Below are positions 9,705-23,317 of a stretch of DNA of 64,000 nt, in pieces (positions within the stretch are counted from its first letter, which is position 1; the number at the start of each line of letters is the position of its first letter). The notes beneath the pieces were generated by a model that worked only from the letters and a program-made list of their open reading frames with translations, was not told the origin of the DNA and did no database searches. Where the stretch lies: contig NC_072812.1 in NCBI RefSeq assembly GCF_003013715.1, positions 2,542,001 through 2,606,000 on the forward strand, written 5' to 3'. A program made the translations under genes and the position numbers. Origin of the DNA: Candidozyma auris. Lineage: Eukaryota > Ascomycota > Pichiomycetes > Serinales > Metschnikowiaceae.

Positions 9705-12700
9705 TGTGGAGGTGAAGTTTTAAGATAGAGAAGATTTTGGAAAGTACCGGGGAGAGCCTTGCTTTTTATATACGGCAAGAAGCCGTAAAATTCGTATAAG
9801 AATCGTCCATTGGCAGCAGTGAGTTTATTATTTTCTCGTCAAACCTCGTTTTGCAATGGCTGCAACTATTGATGCAAATCTTCGACAAACGCATGCACCA
9901 ACTTTGCGTTGCAGAAGTCAGCTGTAACAATCACCGTATCTTTCCAAAAGCGGTGTGTCGTCTAGAACATCTGTTTGAGGCCTACAACATCCTGGTTCTT
10001 TAAACCGCTGGTGAGACAATTCAACCTGACAGCTAAGCCGTGCGCATTGTACATTGGCAGAGACAAACAGCTCGATTGTTGACCACTTCTAAAGCCTCCT
10101 GAGGGCGGCCCCCTGGCTCATGAATATCCCTGACTATATTCAACGTGAAAGTGGTTCTTCCTGTGTCAACGGCACGCCCATTCTGGGCATTGTGAGCGGC
10201 GAGCCCAGAAGAGTTTCCGCTCCACTGCGGCCGCCTCCAGCATCTACATGAAGAGACGAAGACGGCAAAAGTAATCTCCGTGAGTTGGTGCTAAATTATT
10301 TTTGGTATTCCAGCCTCACTGTCCAAGTTCCCAGTGAGAGACCTCTCAAAAGACCCAGAAGAAGCACATGCCGTCCTCAACCTGTAGGGTTAAACTTTAG
10401 TCGGTGGTAAGCCTCATCTTAGGGTCACATCTAAAGCTCGTCAAAGAGACGGGATCGGCGCTCCACGAGTCTAGGCGTTAGACGAGCGCAGTTTGTAAAA
10501 TAGAGACATTCGTCAAAATATCGCATCCTGAAAGCGGCATCGCTGCGTCTGTTTCTGGAAAACGCAGTTATCAAGTCGCCCGGGTTGCCATAATAGAATA
10601 CGCTTGATTTGTGGGTGCTACATCCTCTACGCAGTCGGATCGACATCGGTTCTTGCTCACTCCAGTTGCTCTGCTTTGTCAGACCATCTGACGTTATTCA
10701 CGAAAGAATCCGATGCAGCAACAGAATGAGCCCATGGCTTAGCCGTTGGTTACGGAAGCGTTTACGTTGAGCTTTGGAGCTCATGGAGGGGAGAGAGAAA
10801 ACCATGCGTGCATAGTCGAGGCACGCTCGAGGCACGAATAAGCGATTTTTGTGGGGCTCCCTCGCAGAGACGAGCTCGCCAATGAGGACCCTTGCTGAAA
10901 GTTGTCGTTCCATGTGAGAGTGAAGAATTTTCCTCGAGGATTCCCGGAATAGGAACTGGTGAACGGCTTTTTTTTTTTCTTTGGTGGATCCGAATTTCCG
11001 CTTTAGGCAGACACCTTCGTACATGAACAAAGAGCTACTGAGGGCCTCTCTATTGCAAATCACAATGGTTCTGCTTCTTGTCTTGCGCTCAAGGCAGACG
11101 TGCATGTGAAGCGCCACTGGGGCAGAAACCTCTCCAGAAACTGCCTCCGCGAGATGCGGTATACTCGCTTGGGCAGATCAATTCTTGGCCTTGTGAAAGC
11201 GGCCATTGATCAGAGTCTGAATTGTGGTTCTCGATACCCGCGGAATAGGACTCTGCTTCTAATAAACCTCTTCGTGTGCTCTAACTAGCAACCGCTCGGT
11301 CGCAGTCCATAGATATTTTTATGCACGTTATTTTTTTGGCTTCCAATCCTTCTACCTTAGTCCTTTAGCCCCCGAGTGGCTTTAGAACCGTTCGGTTAAT
11401 CTGTTCGCTTGGGAGTTGCCCGACTGCCTGTGGTTCTCCACCAATCACACAAGCTGCCCGGCTTTTAGAGTGTCTGGCACAGGAGAAAATGAATGCGCCT
11501 GCCTTCTACGTCTGACAATAAGGCCGTACTTATCAGTAACTCTCGCAGTTCCGTTTACTGATAGTATTACATTACAAGCAATACAAAAACAAAGAAATAA
11601 ACAAATCGCCCCGGGAATCACTCGTGCCCCAAGCAAAAATTAGTCTGCAAAGTAGCTACAAGCGGAAGAATCGGACACAAAAGGAAACAGAATCACATCA
11701 TGCCAGTGAAGATCTAAAGGGCCGTTACGTGAGCAAGCCGATAAATCCCAATAACGTCCCTGAGGTTGAGAAAAAAAGACACTAATTCGAGACTTTTCTG
11801 CCCAAATAATCAGCCAAACACGTTTCCTTGTTGCGATGTTTTTAAAATTCCCTCAGTTCAATGGCGCTCAAAAAAGATATTCTTTCCATGTGTCTGCATG
11901 GCTATCTGCCAACTGCAGGCACTAGATGTGCGCCGAAGCAACCTCGTGCATCGAAGTAGCACAAGATGCCTAGACGAGCGAGCACTCCGCATAGCGCAAA
12001 TCTTTCGAGGCTCTGAAAATTTTAGCACAAAGAAAAAAGCGGTAGCACCTTGAAACAGTGCGAAACGCGAAGGCAGTGCGTTTTTAAAGATATTGGGGCA
12101 ATTCTGAAAAGTCTCTAGTCACTGAAATTTCCACGTTCTCGAAATAGAATCTATATGCACCTGCAGTCTCTCGCTTGTTACAATTGCACATCAGCATTCT
12201 TCTCGTGTAGGATTACTCAACACCACTACTTCTACAATAGACGTCTAGGCTTAGGTATGGCAGGGAAGATTGAGATCATAAAAACCTCTTTCATGGACTT
12301 GACCAAGTATGTATTTTGCCAAAGGTGCTTGTAAGGTCTTCGTCTGGAGTATTTCTAGCTTTGTAAGCGACAACGGTACTCAAGAGTTCACACCCAAAGC
12401 TGGAGCCACGAGGCACGGAATAGCAATATCAAGTTTTGAAAATTTTTTCGGCAACGCAAATGAAGAAGATATTGTCCGCGTCGATCACTGTGTGCGCAAG
12501 GATCTTCTTTTGCGAATTACCCTGGGCTAGACGTCTGAATAAGATTCACAGGAAAATGCAGAGGGCGTCTTGGGGCGACGCCGAAAAAGAGACCTTTCTG
12601 ATCCTTTTGGGCGCACAAGGCGGTATGTGGGTACAAAAAGAGTATTGCAATAGCCATTTTGCGTCTTCGTAATCTGCCTTAAATGGTAGCTGGCACTGGT

Positions 12701-15353
12701 GATATGAAAGTAACCCGATGTTTGCATGATTATTTCAGTCATAAAACCGATGCAGCGTCCAGTTTCACCGAACATGAGTAACCCTGGCAACTTCCATTTA
12801 CCCGTGAGAGCGCATGTTGTAGATTGTTCGATGTGTCTTGATAATTTTGCGCCCAACTCACTAAAGTCTGGTAATTTGTGTCAAGATTGGTACAAAATCC
12901 TCTTTCCGAGGCAGCCTCAGGTCGTTCCTTATTTGGTGCAAAAGGTATTGATTAGTTTCAAGGGATGACAGTAGTGAAAGAATTGGTACAGCTTCTCTGC
13001 TGACGCTCGAGGAGGCCTAGTGGAAGTCTACTTCATGGAAACTGCGTATTTTGTTTTCTTAGATGTGTTTAGTTGTTTCTTAGGTGGTGTCTGGGTTATT
13101 GATGATTTATAGTAAAGTATGCTATCTGAGAGTCTATGTCGTCAAGATCAAAACATACTGAGTCCATTCAGTGGTGAATTCAGCACCAGCACCGACGTAA
13201 AAAGATATACGTGCGAAAGGCTTCGGTTTACCACTTCACAAGGTAGCTGCTTTCTTGGCTCTAGGGCCGTCTTGACAGGTATTGTCCCTTGGCCATACTT
13301 TCTACTCGTGTGCTTCTGCCGATGCATTGTTACTGGCAGACTCGAAGTAGGAACGTAGTAGATCGAGCATCTAAGGAATGAGAGAACACACACTGATAAG
13401 AATCTTGAAAAAGGGATCATCTTTGCCAATAGCATGTGCGGCAGTAATTTGAGTGATTGATTCGAGTAGCTCGTTACTCAACTTGTCCAGAGAGATTCAC
13501 CAGCATAAAAAAGTAACACCCTGAACAAAACTGTAGAGTCCCCTACTACCGTCAACACCTTGTGTGCCCAATTTGGTCATTGTTACCACCGTCATCGAAA
13601 CTCAGTCATGTGTGATTCATAGGCACATAATCTCGTTGGTGTATTGGCATTATAAGTGTCAATGTTAGTGAGAATTCAACGGTAGATCCGGTTCATTTCG
13701 AATGCTCACCAGTATTTTAGAGTTCGTGGTCAATCAGTTGCAGTACACGAGCAGCACCGTCTTTCAGCGAGAGGTACCTCTTCTTGGTGTTAAAAGCAGC
13801 ATTGAGTTGGAGGACAAGGCGTTAATGTGATCGAACAATCATCCTTCCGCGCCCTACTTTTATTCTGATATCCGCTCGGGCCATCTAATGCCTTCCTCGT
13901 TACCAAATTACTCAATATCGTTGACACTGACCTAGGGCCGTTCATTTCCCTGGCTTTTTATTGTGCCCTTGTGCTCCTCGATCCCGCAGTCAACGATCAA
14001 AGCTGAAAAATTGTTGCTCGCCACAGTTACGTCACAGACAAACCACAACGAGGAAAAACAAATTCAGCATCAAAGATTGACCAACTCAGAATGTAATGTT
14101 TCTGCAAAATGATGAGGTCAAAGGCCCAAATTGTACCGACTGTAGTGGAAGTGTCTTTTACTGGGGTAATTATTATCCAATGCAATAACAACTCCGAGAA
14201 AAAAAATATAATAGTGGACCTCGCTGAAAGGGTTGTAAAGTGAAGGAAAGATGGGAAAAGGGCCAGAAGCCCTTACTAAAACAACTTTCCACCGACGACC
14301 ATTTTGGTTGCCTTGTGCTACTTGCAACGCTTCGTTAACTCGTCTAGTGGCTGCAAGTTTCACCGCAAGCGCTCGACCCGCATGTACTTATGGATTTGCA
14401 TCGAGGCACGTCGTATTGCATTAAACTTGCATAGGCGTGGAACATGAGCCTCTAGCGTTGTAATAAGACATTGTTCTTTAACTTTCTCTTGTATTTGATT
14501 CCTTACAATTCAAACAATATGAATGAACAATCTCTGCCCCCTATTTTATGCTTAGCTGTGGCATCCACTTCTTAGAGTTTTACGAGTCTAAGCGAGGCTT
14601 TGATAATAGGTAGACTGTTCAAGAGACTCCACATTATTTATCTCATGGGAGCTTTTTGCAGCAAGAAGTCTCTCTTAAACAGGTTTGGGCTGAGTAATAA
14701 CCTTTGGACGAACTTCTCTTGTTGTCATGCAGATTGCCTGGTGAATGCTTCATAGCGGGCTCATGAAAACTCAAACTCGAACTCTTAGGCTGCCGAGAAA
14801 GATCGAAACAAAAACCTCCTCAACGCAAGCTTTTCGACGTAAGGAGGCTTGAGTAAGGCGTATTGTCAAGGAAGACGTATGACTTCGCATTTTTCAAAAT
14901 GCTTAAGATCAACGACTTGGTATTGTAGAGATATTGGCGCTCTTCATTTAGGTATGTACTTTCTCTAGCCTTTTGATGATGGTTTTTGTCAAATGTCTAT
15001 GGGGTCAAATTTGAGGAGGTCATTTCAAATATGACTTGACCCCTACGCTTTCACGTAGCAAATTAATTGCAAAGGTTGCCTTGGTAGGTATTCGAGGTAT
15101 GGAGAGGGGTAAAGTTAACACAATGGAAGTTGATCTCCACATTTGGCATCAATGCATTGTATGGCTTGATTCGAAGGCTAAATGTCGAAAATCCCGGTCA
15201 TAACTCAAATGACTTGACGAGATACTGCCTTCGCCAACTTTCGGCCAGCCAAAGTGGCTCCTTGAACAAAGCTAGTAGTATATCTGTAGTCGTGCGAAAG
15301 AGTAGGCTGGTCGTTGACTCAAAATGCCTAGTTGCAATTCTGTCTCTTCAATC
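9705..15353. other. 5.6-kb gene desert; candidate regional centromere
   Basis: This is the longest non-coding stretch of the window. Every ORF in it is short (maximum 139 codons at 10698-11117, minus), and none has recognisable domains, codon bias or a plausible start context. I see no retroelement, LTR pair, tRNA B-box or strong tandem array. The proximal few hundred bases must be the wall-gene promoter (TATA at 9765). The remaining 5 kb is far longer than other spacers here (0.1-2.4 kb). In CTG-clade yeasts, CENP-A occupies single-copy ORF-free regions of about 3-4.5 kb, and in C. albicans MTL and CEN5 share chromosome 5. Size and neighbourhood therefore suggest a centromere. There is no direct sequence signature, so this remains a hypothesis. 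Confidence 0.4.
9765..9772 (-). promoter_or_regulatory. TATA box of wall-protein gene
   Basis: TATATAAA on the minus strand, about 60 bp upstream of the ATG at 9704. A TCGTATA heptamer lies just upstream at about 9791, but a 7-mer is expected several times by chance in 64 kb, so I do not call it a sterol element here. Confidence 0.6.
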
Positions 15354-17789
15354 TCAAACAATACTGCAATCGATAAGGCTTAATCCGTACATGACTTTCT
15401 GCACATGCTTCTTGATTAAAGGCCAATCCGCCCTCCTTTGTACAAACTCATAGATTTCCTCCTGGCTGAAAATACCATTAAACTTCGTCAAGTCGCTGAT
15501 GAGTTGCCCGATGGCTTTAGCATCTTCTCCACCAATCAAATAAATCGAGCCAACCTTTTTCAAAGCCTGGAACAATGGAAAGATCATGCGTTTGTTGCTT
15601 TTAACGTGTGTAACAATGAAGTCGTAGTAAAGATTGAGGTCAGAAATGAGCGTCACAGCACCATCCTCTGAAATAGTACTTCGTTTCAAGCACTTCACTA
15701 TGACTTGAAAGAAGCGCTCAGCAACCTCTTGTTGAAAAACCTCAACAATGGGTTTATCAGCACAATCGACAAGCAAATCGATATTATCATCAAGTATCTG
15801 TACCGCATGTTGTGCAGCAACTGTGGGGCCCTCGAGAACATGAACCTTAGACGGTGGTGGATTGTAGTCCGAGTCTTTTAAACGAGAGATGTAAACCGAC
15901 TCTATTTCTTTGAACAATACATCAATACCGATGTGCAAACCGTCGGCCACATACTTGTCAACAAGAGCCTCCGCAGATTTCTTACTTTGCAACGACGGAT
16001 TGAGAACCAGGTTTTCGTGCTTCAGCAATTTTCTCTGCATAATTTCCTCTTTGTAAAAAATATCAATCATTTGAACAATCACATCCGCCATGTTAATGGC
16101 TTCAAAGAAAATGACAAGGGGCTCGATTGCAGTTTTCTTGTCATTATCAACTATAGACACGTCTCTTGGATTGTAATCCTTGAGGTATTTTAAAGCCTTG
16201 TCGAATCCCTCTCTAAGATGGTTATTGGATATTCCGTCGACGACATTGATGAACTCTTCTTGCATTGCTGCATATGTATCGAAACGCAATGCAGACACGG
16301 TGTAGTCATCAAACAGAAGGAGTCGGGCAAGGGATGTCTTTGTATCATTGAGAACATTGAGAGACAATTCCGGACTGAAGACGCTTCGTAAAGACTTGAT
16401 GTTCTCGGCCAAAATTTTAGCCTGTGCCTGTACCTTTGAGTAATTCATAATCTGTTCCCCATTGTCAGTCTTTGTATTATCCTGACTGTTCCCGGTAATG
16501 GTGAATACCTTTTTGAAACTCAGTAAGAAGTCATTTTTGGACTCTACCTTTACGTGCTTAAGAATTTTCTCGGTAGTCTCCCTTTCCCTTTGGACCATGT
16601 TTTCTCGCCACTCGGCAATTTTCTCAGAGCATTGCTGCTTGAAAGCAGCTTTCTCCTCATTCAAATATTCAGCGGCAATTGATTCATACGAAACGTCAAG
16701 AAGCAGTCTTGTCAAACGCACATAGCTTTCGCCGACGTTTTCACTTGGATTGAGTTTTTGGAGGAAGCCCTCTGTAAGCTTCACATAAAGCCGTGTAACC
16801 ATTTCAAAGTAAGTTCCACGTTCCTTCGATGTGGACACTAAAACAAGGATTACGTCTTGGAGTTGATTAGAAATTAACTCTTCGCTGACCTTGTACATCA
16901 TAGGAATTGTCTGAGGAAAGATTAAATCAATTACTCTCGAAACGTCATTAAAAACGTTGGCCAAGTCCTGAATAAAAACATCTAGCCTGGCCTCATTTAA
17001 GATCCATTGCGTTGGTGTATCCTCGTCCTCCTTGGTCAGATCGGCGAGAAGATCACCAGTCGGCTTGATAACAAAAAACTCGTTTACGTCAAATGCGTCC
17101 AGACTGAGAAACTTGGTAGTATCGTTATCAAAGCACACTTTTTGGAGAAAAAAGTCTATAAGGGTTTGCTCATTCTTCAATTCGACAAGAATCTCCACGA
17201 ACTCTCGTGTTCTCTCGTAGTCCTGAATATCAAAGTGAATCTCTAGCTCTCGTAGTAACGCATTTTCAAAGATCTCTAGTAGGTCGGTGATCTTTTCACC
17301 CACGATACTGCGTACTGTTTCTTCGGGGTTCATGGCATTGTACTTCAAGAGATTGCTTAATATTTTTGACTGCTCTTGCGGGGTGTGGAAGCTCTTAAAG
17401 AGCTTGAGCTTCTCATACGGAACGTTCTCTTGTAAGTCAGCGTAGAATATGTGCAAGCTTCTTCTTATTCGGAGGACCTGATACTTTGCGATTTTGGGGA
17501 TCTTGTATATTCTCTCCAAACACGTCAATGGGTCGTCTAGCCACTCAAACTTCAAGCCCACGAGCTCATCTCGTCGTGCAAGTAGTCCTGTTTGCCACAC
17601 GCCCATCTTATCTAGCTTATCGATCCAGAGTTGCGGGTCATTGACTGCTTTGTAGGTGTTTCTTGATATTTTCGAGAACAGAAGCAAATCGGGTACATCA
17701 AGAAACCAGGCGATGGTTTTGGCCACCAGCAATGGAATCACCAGCGGATTATACACGTCGATATCGGCATTCCAGATGACTTGGGCCAT
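15354..17789 (-). CDS. RCY1: F-box / Sec10-like endosomal recycling protein
   Basis: Orthologue of yeast Rcy1, which acts in recycling of plasma-membrane proteins such as v-SNAREs from early endosomes to the Golgi, together with Skp1. The 811 residues fit the family length (yeast about 840). An F-box is visible at residues 28-55 (FLDVPDLLLFSKISRNTY...LW). The rest is the long helical exocyst Sec10-related region. The last four residues are CSIV, a CaaX prenylation box, as expected for Rcy1. RCY1 is, as I recall, a conserved left neighbour of the MTL locus in CTG-clade genomes, which supports the locus call. Divergent from the next gene across 804 bp. Confidence 0.9.
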   Translation of the reverse strand: MAQVIWNADIDVYNPLVIPLLVAKTIAWFLDVPDLLLFSKISRNTYKAVNDPQLWIDKLDKMGVWQTGLLARRDELVGLKFEWLDDPLTCLERIYKIPKIAKYQVLRIRRSLHIFYADLQENVPYEKLKLFKSFHTPQEQSKILSNLLKYNAMNPEETVRSIVGEKITDLLEIFENALLRELEIHFDIQDYERTREFVEILVELKNEQTLIDFFLQKVCFDNDTTKFLSLDAFDVNEFFVIKPTGDLLADLTKEDEDTPTQWILNEARLDVFIQDLANVFNDVSRVIDLIFPQTIPMMYKVSEELISNQLQDVILVLVSTSKERGTYFEMVTRLYVKLTEGFLQKLNPSENVGESYVRLTRLLLDVSYESIAAEYLNEEKAAFKQQCSEKIAEWRENMVQRERETTEKILKHVKVESKNDFLLSFKKVFTITGNSQDNTKTDNGEQIMNYSKVQAQAKILAENIKSLRSVFSPELSLNVLNDTKTSLARLLLFDDYTVSALRFDTYAAMQEEFINVVDGISNNHLREGFDKALKYLKDYNPRDVSIVDNDKKTAIEPLVIFFEAINMADVIVQMIDIFYKEEIMQRKLLKHENLVLNPSLQSKKSAEALVDKYVADGLHIGIDVLFKEIESVYISRLKDSDYNPPPSKVHVLEGPTVAAQHAVQILDDNIDLLVDCADKPIVEVFQQEVAERFFQVIVKCLKRSTISEDGAVTLISDLNLYYDFIVTHVKSNKRMIFPLFQALKKVGSIYLIGGEDAKAIGQLISDLTKFNGIFSQEEIYEFVQRRADWPLIKKHVQKVMYGLSLIDCSIV

Positions 17790-18593
17790 TATCGGGATTC
17801 TTTAGAAGCACATCAACGTAGATACTTGTTGATATGTGCGGTATGCAGGTCACTTACTTGCCGGAGGGTTCACCCGATGGAAATTTGGAGGCGTAGTGGT
17901 GGTAAAATGAAAAGATATAGAGAGGAGCGTGATTTCTATGGATATTTTCTTATATAGGTTCGTATTTTGTTGGTTTTGTGCTTCCTTAGGTGGTGATGCA
18001 AAATCCACGTGCCTACTGCTGCACGGATATGGTTGATCCACAAGATGCCGAAGGGTGAGTCTATATGAGATCCTAGAAGCAATTAGAAAATGACTTCTCG
18101 TGAATTTGGAACATCTTATTTTCCTTGGAATGAATTTTAGTAAAGCACTTGAAGTAGTGACTTTGGCAATGGTGAGATTTGAGTGAGTAACGAAGCAGGT
18201 TCCCCCTAGAGATCAATGAGGGACGATCGATCATGTATTTCAAAACTCAGACTGGTGAACAACAAGATGTCGAAGGCTATGGACTGTTTAGATAGTCAAT
18301 GCTTGAACCCAACGACTTTCGCAGCAATAACGCCCTTCTGTGCCACTGAGCTTCAACTTTCCCAAAAAGAACAAAAAAAAATCATCCTTATACCTCGAAA
18401 GCCTTTCTTCATCAGACTATTAATAAGAATTACTCTTTTCCCCTAGCATCTCGCTTTTCATCTGTGATAGTACTTCCCCATACTTGTCTATATACAACAT
18501 CGCGAAAATTGAACCTCATCAGAATAGTACCTACTGGATCCAGTCCTAGCCTTCGGGAAGTCCTCCTTCTACTTTTTCAACCGCCTTTAACCC
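17790..18593. other. Divergent promoter region RCY1 / mitochondrial-type gene
   Basis: This 804-bp stretch separates two divergent starts. It contains CACGTG at about 18007-18012 within AATCCACGTGCC, an E-box-type core. No gene is seen. Confidence 0.5.
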
Positions 18594-20924
18594 ATGCTCC
18601 TTGCCCTTCGGCACGGTTTCCGGTCCGTGCGGAGCGCTCCTGGCCGAAGTAGCCGATACCGACTACGAACGCAGCCAAAATTCGTTATCCTACTACGACA
18701 TCAGCATAAGAATGCCAGAGATATACATTTGCATAATGAAAATAACGGCCAAGATTCCCTTGGAGGTAGAATACTTCAGTTTATTCGAGACGAAACAAAG
18801 TATCTCTCCGAATCGATGAAAATAGATGAGTCTCTCAATGAGAATCCTCAAATCAGCCCAGACAAGATCGATCCGGCTTTGCTGAGCCAGATCGCTGCAT
18901 TACCCGATATCCATGAGCAATTTGCCACACTCCTACGACTGCCAAAGTTTGCTGTACACCCAGACGTTCTTCTACAATTCTACTCGCTCTTGCCAGTGGT
19001 AGACGAGCCAGAAAGACAGCTTCTACTAAGGAGGCTTGTGTTCCACCGCCAATGGCACCAATTTTGGCAAACTGCCATCACGGACGCTACATCTTTGAGC
19101 GATGTGGAGGACCTTGTCGAGCTTATTCACGCTGAGCTTCAGGCAAGTAACAACAACCTTTTCGGCGTATGGGAAGCTATTCGGGCCGCGGTACATCAAA
19201 CAACGACATCTGGATTACTCAATTCGATTCTCGAGGGCATCGAGTTCAAGTTTGGCTTCCTGAAGACCCAGATATCGAACTTCGTCGCATATATTCGTGA
19301 GCTCGATAATGTAGAAACTCAGGAAGAGCTTGAGTTGTTGGAGGAAAGTCAAAGAGACGCATTATCAAACAACATGATTCATAAAGCCTTTTACATCCAA
19401 GCACGATTGAGGTTTGACAACTGTGTCTCTGTTGAAAAGGACCCATGTTTTCTCAAGTCACCTGGATGGTATTCATTTTTAACGTCATCAATTCCTCAAC
19501 GAATTCACTACCTTGCATATGGTTCTGAGACCGAGGCAGAAACCCCGAGCCTGGCGCAGAAACCAGCATTAATGTCTTATTTTTTGCATCATCGACTGGC
19601 TTACCTTAATGAGAATGACCTTTTTTCTCTTTTCCAATCAGCCACGCCACAAGACGCCAAACGTATTTATCTCCTTGCATACAAAAACAGCCAACGCAAC
19701 TTAGTTCTGAGTCGGCGAATTTTCAATCATATTTTGCTGTTAGCAAAACTACACAAAGACGACAAGCTAGTTCTTGAGGTCTTCGAGAAGTTTCTTAAGT
19801 ATCTTTCACCTCAGATATGCGAAAGTCTATTACCCTTGATTGTTGTGAATAACCCAAGGCTTCTTCGTTCGTTTGAGAGAAAAAGACCAGATTCGTTCAA
19901 CAATTCGGTGTTAAATTTCGTGAGAAGCGGTGTTTCTGCCCAAAAGCTAGCATCAGTCATTGCATATTGTAACAACCGCCGTCGAGCAATCCGTCTTGCT
20001 TTAAAAGCTGCATCACTAGATGCTATTGAGGCTCAAGAGGTAGTAAGATACCTTCTTAATGGCAAACTAACAGCTTACAACCTTCTAGAAGTATTACGGT
20101 TTGCATTTCGCTATGAATTGCTCAACGAGCTGACTTGTCAACTTGTTGACGAAATTTTGAAGAAAACGTGGAACGCTAATAAACTCATCAAGCGCGGTCA
20201 AGCCCGAAGTTACCAGTTTAAAGATGATTTCAGATTTTATTATGCGATGTCCTCAAAGGAAGAACGGTTTCGGTTAACGAAGACAATTGTAACGTTAGGA
20301 CAGGCAATGTCAGTCTTAGATACGAGAAAGTTGGCCGAATTCTACAAGCTTCTTCGCTACTATATCTTTCACTCATCCAAATTCACATTCGTTACGTCAA
20401 ATACCGGGAAAACTTACTTGATGGATCGCTTAATCAAGTATACCATGCACTTTATCTACAAGTCACAAGGGGACTCTCAAGAAAAAGATGGAGTGAAAAA
20501 GATTAGGGACGTTTTGAACTCCCTAAATTTCAATACTAATCTGGGTCAAAGTTCGCTACTTGAGTTCATTGTCTATGAAGAGCCCAAAATAGCACATGAA
20601 ATTCTCAAAAAATACCAATCAAGAAAAAGTGCGTTCAGTAGTTCCATGATGGAAGGGGTCTTTCGTGGAGTGCTTCGATCAAGGTCACTTTCGCCATTGC
20701 AAAGAGTATTGGCATTTGATAATCTTCGGAACATCGCGAAAACTATGGGTTATAGGCACGAAATGAGTGCAAGGTTGGTTGTGCTTTATGGCAACCTGAT
20801 AATGAGTTGCTTGCGCCAGGACGAACGTAAGACCGCTGATCTTTTGAAAGAAGTTATTCAGATGGGCCACTCGAGGGGAGTTCCTTTGTCAGTGATAAAG
20901 GGCTGGTCCAAATCCAAAGCGTAA
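18594..20924 (+). CDS. Probable mitochondrial helical-repeat protein next to MTL
   Basis: A 776-residue protein that I do not recognise. The N-terminus is strongly basic and Arg-rich (LRHGFRSVRSAPGRSSRYR) with no acidic residues for about 40 positions, a good mitochondrial presequence. The body is predicted all-helical with Leu/Phe-rich antiparallel helices, resembling fast-evolving fungal PPR-like mitochondrial RNA factors, and lacks catalytic motifs. It lies between RCY1 and PAPalpha with only 97 bp before PAP1. It is therefore either the immediate flank of the mating-type idiomorph or part of it. I cannot tell which without the opposite idiomorph. Confidence 0.75.
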   Translation: MLLALRHGFRSVRSAPGRSSRYRLRTQPKFVILLRHQHKNARDIHLHNENNGQDSLGGRILQFIRDETKYLSESMKIDESLNENPQISPDKIDPALLSQIAALPDIHEQFATLLRLPKFAVHPDVLLQFYSLLPVVDEPERQLLLRRLVFHRQWHQFWQTAITDATSLSDVEDLVELIHAELQASNNNLFGVWEAIRAAVHQTTTSGLLNSILEGIEFKFGFLKTQISNFVAYIRELDNVETQEELELLEESQRDALSNNMIHKAFYIQARLRFDNCVSVEKDPCFLKSPGWYSFLTSSIPQRIHYLAYGSETEAETPSLAQKPALMSYFLHHRLAYLNENDLFSLFQSATPQDAKRIYLLAYKNSQRNLVLSRRIFNHILLLAKLHKDDKLVLEVFEKFLKYLSPQICESLLPLIVVNNPRLLRSFERKRPDSFNNSVLNFVRSGVSAQKLASVIAYCNNRRRAIRLALKAASLDAIEAQEVVRYLLNGKLTAYNLLEVLRFAFRYELLNELTCQLVDEILKKTWNANKLIKRGQARSYQFKDDFRFYYAMSSKEERFRLTKTIVTLGQAMSVLDTRKLAEFYKLLRYYIFHSSKFTFVTSNTGKTYLMDRLIKYTMHFIYKSQGDSQEKDGVKKIRDVLNSLNFNTNLGQSSLLEFIVYEEPKIAHEILKKYQSRKSAFSSSMMEGVFRGVLRSRSLSPLQRVLAFDNLRNIAKTMGYRHEMSARLVVLYGNLIMSCLRQDERKTADLLKEVIQMGHSRGVPLSVIKGWSKSKA

Positions 20925-21015
20925 CATCAAAATGTATAGTGAATACAAAAAACCAGACTGCATGAAGTTTGCAGTATTCCCACCTCAATGAATTGTTCAG
21001 TACTCCAATATCTGA

Positions 21016-23225
<2,210 letters not shown>

Positions 23226-23317
23226 TGGAGAGTTTATCTACGGAGTCGTTACTTTTTCACTCTGAAATTTTATTTCCAGCCGGGCAAGTTCTGCGTGGAT
23301 CTCACCCGCGTTTCAGG

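Noticed and set aside
9791..9797. TCGTATA sterol-like element upstream of the wall-protein gene
   Set aside because: A 7-mer is expected several times by chance in this window and the gene has no sterol link.
10698..11117. 139-codon minus-strand ORF in the gene desert
   Set aside because: No domain, contains a poly-Lys stretch from a homopolymer, and no coding-like composition; kept as part of the desert.
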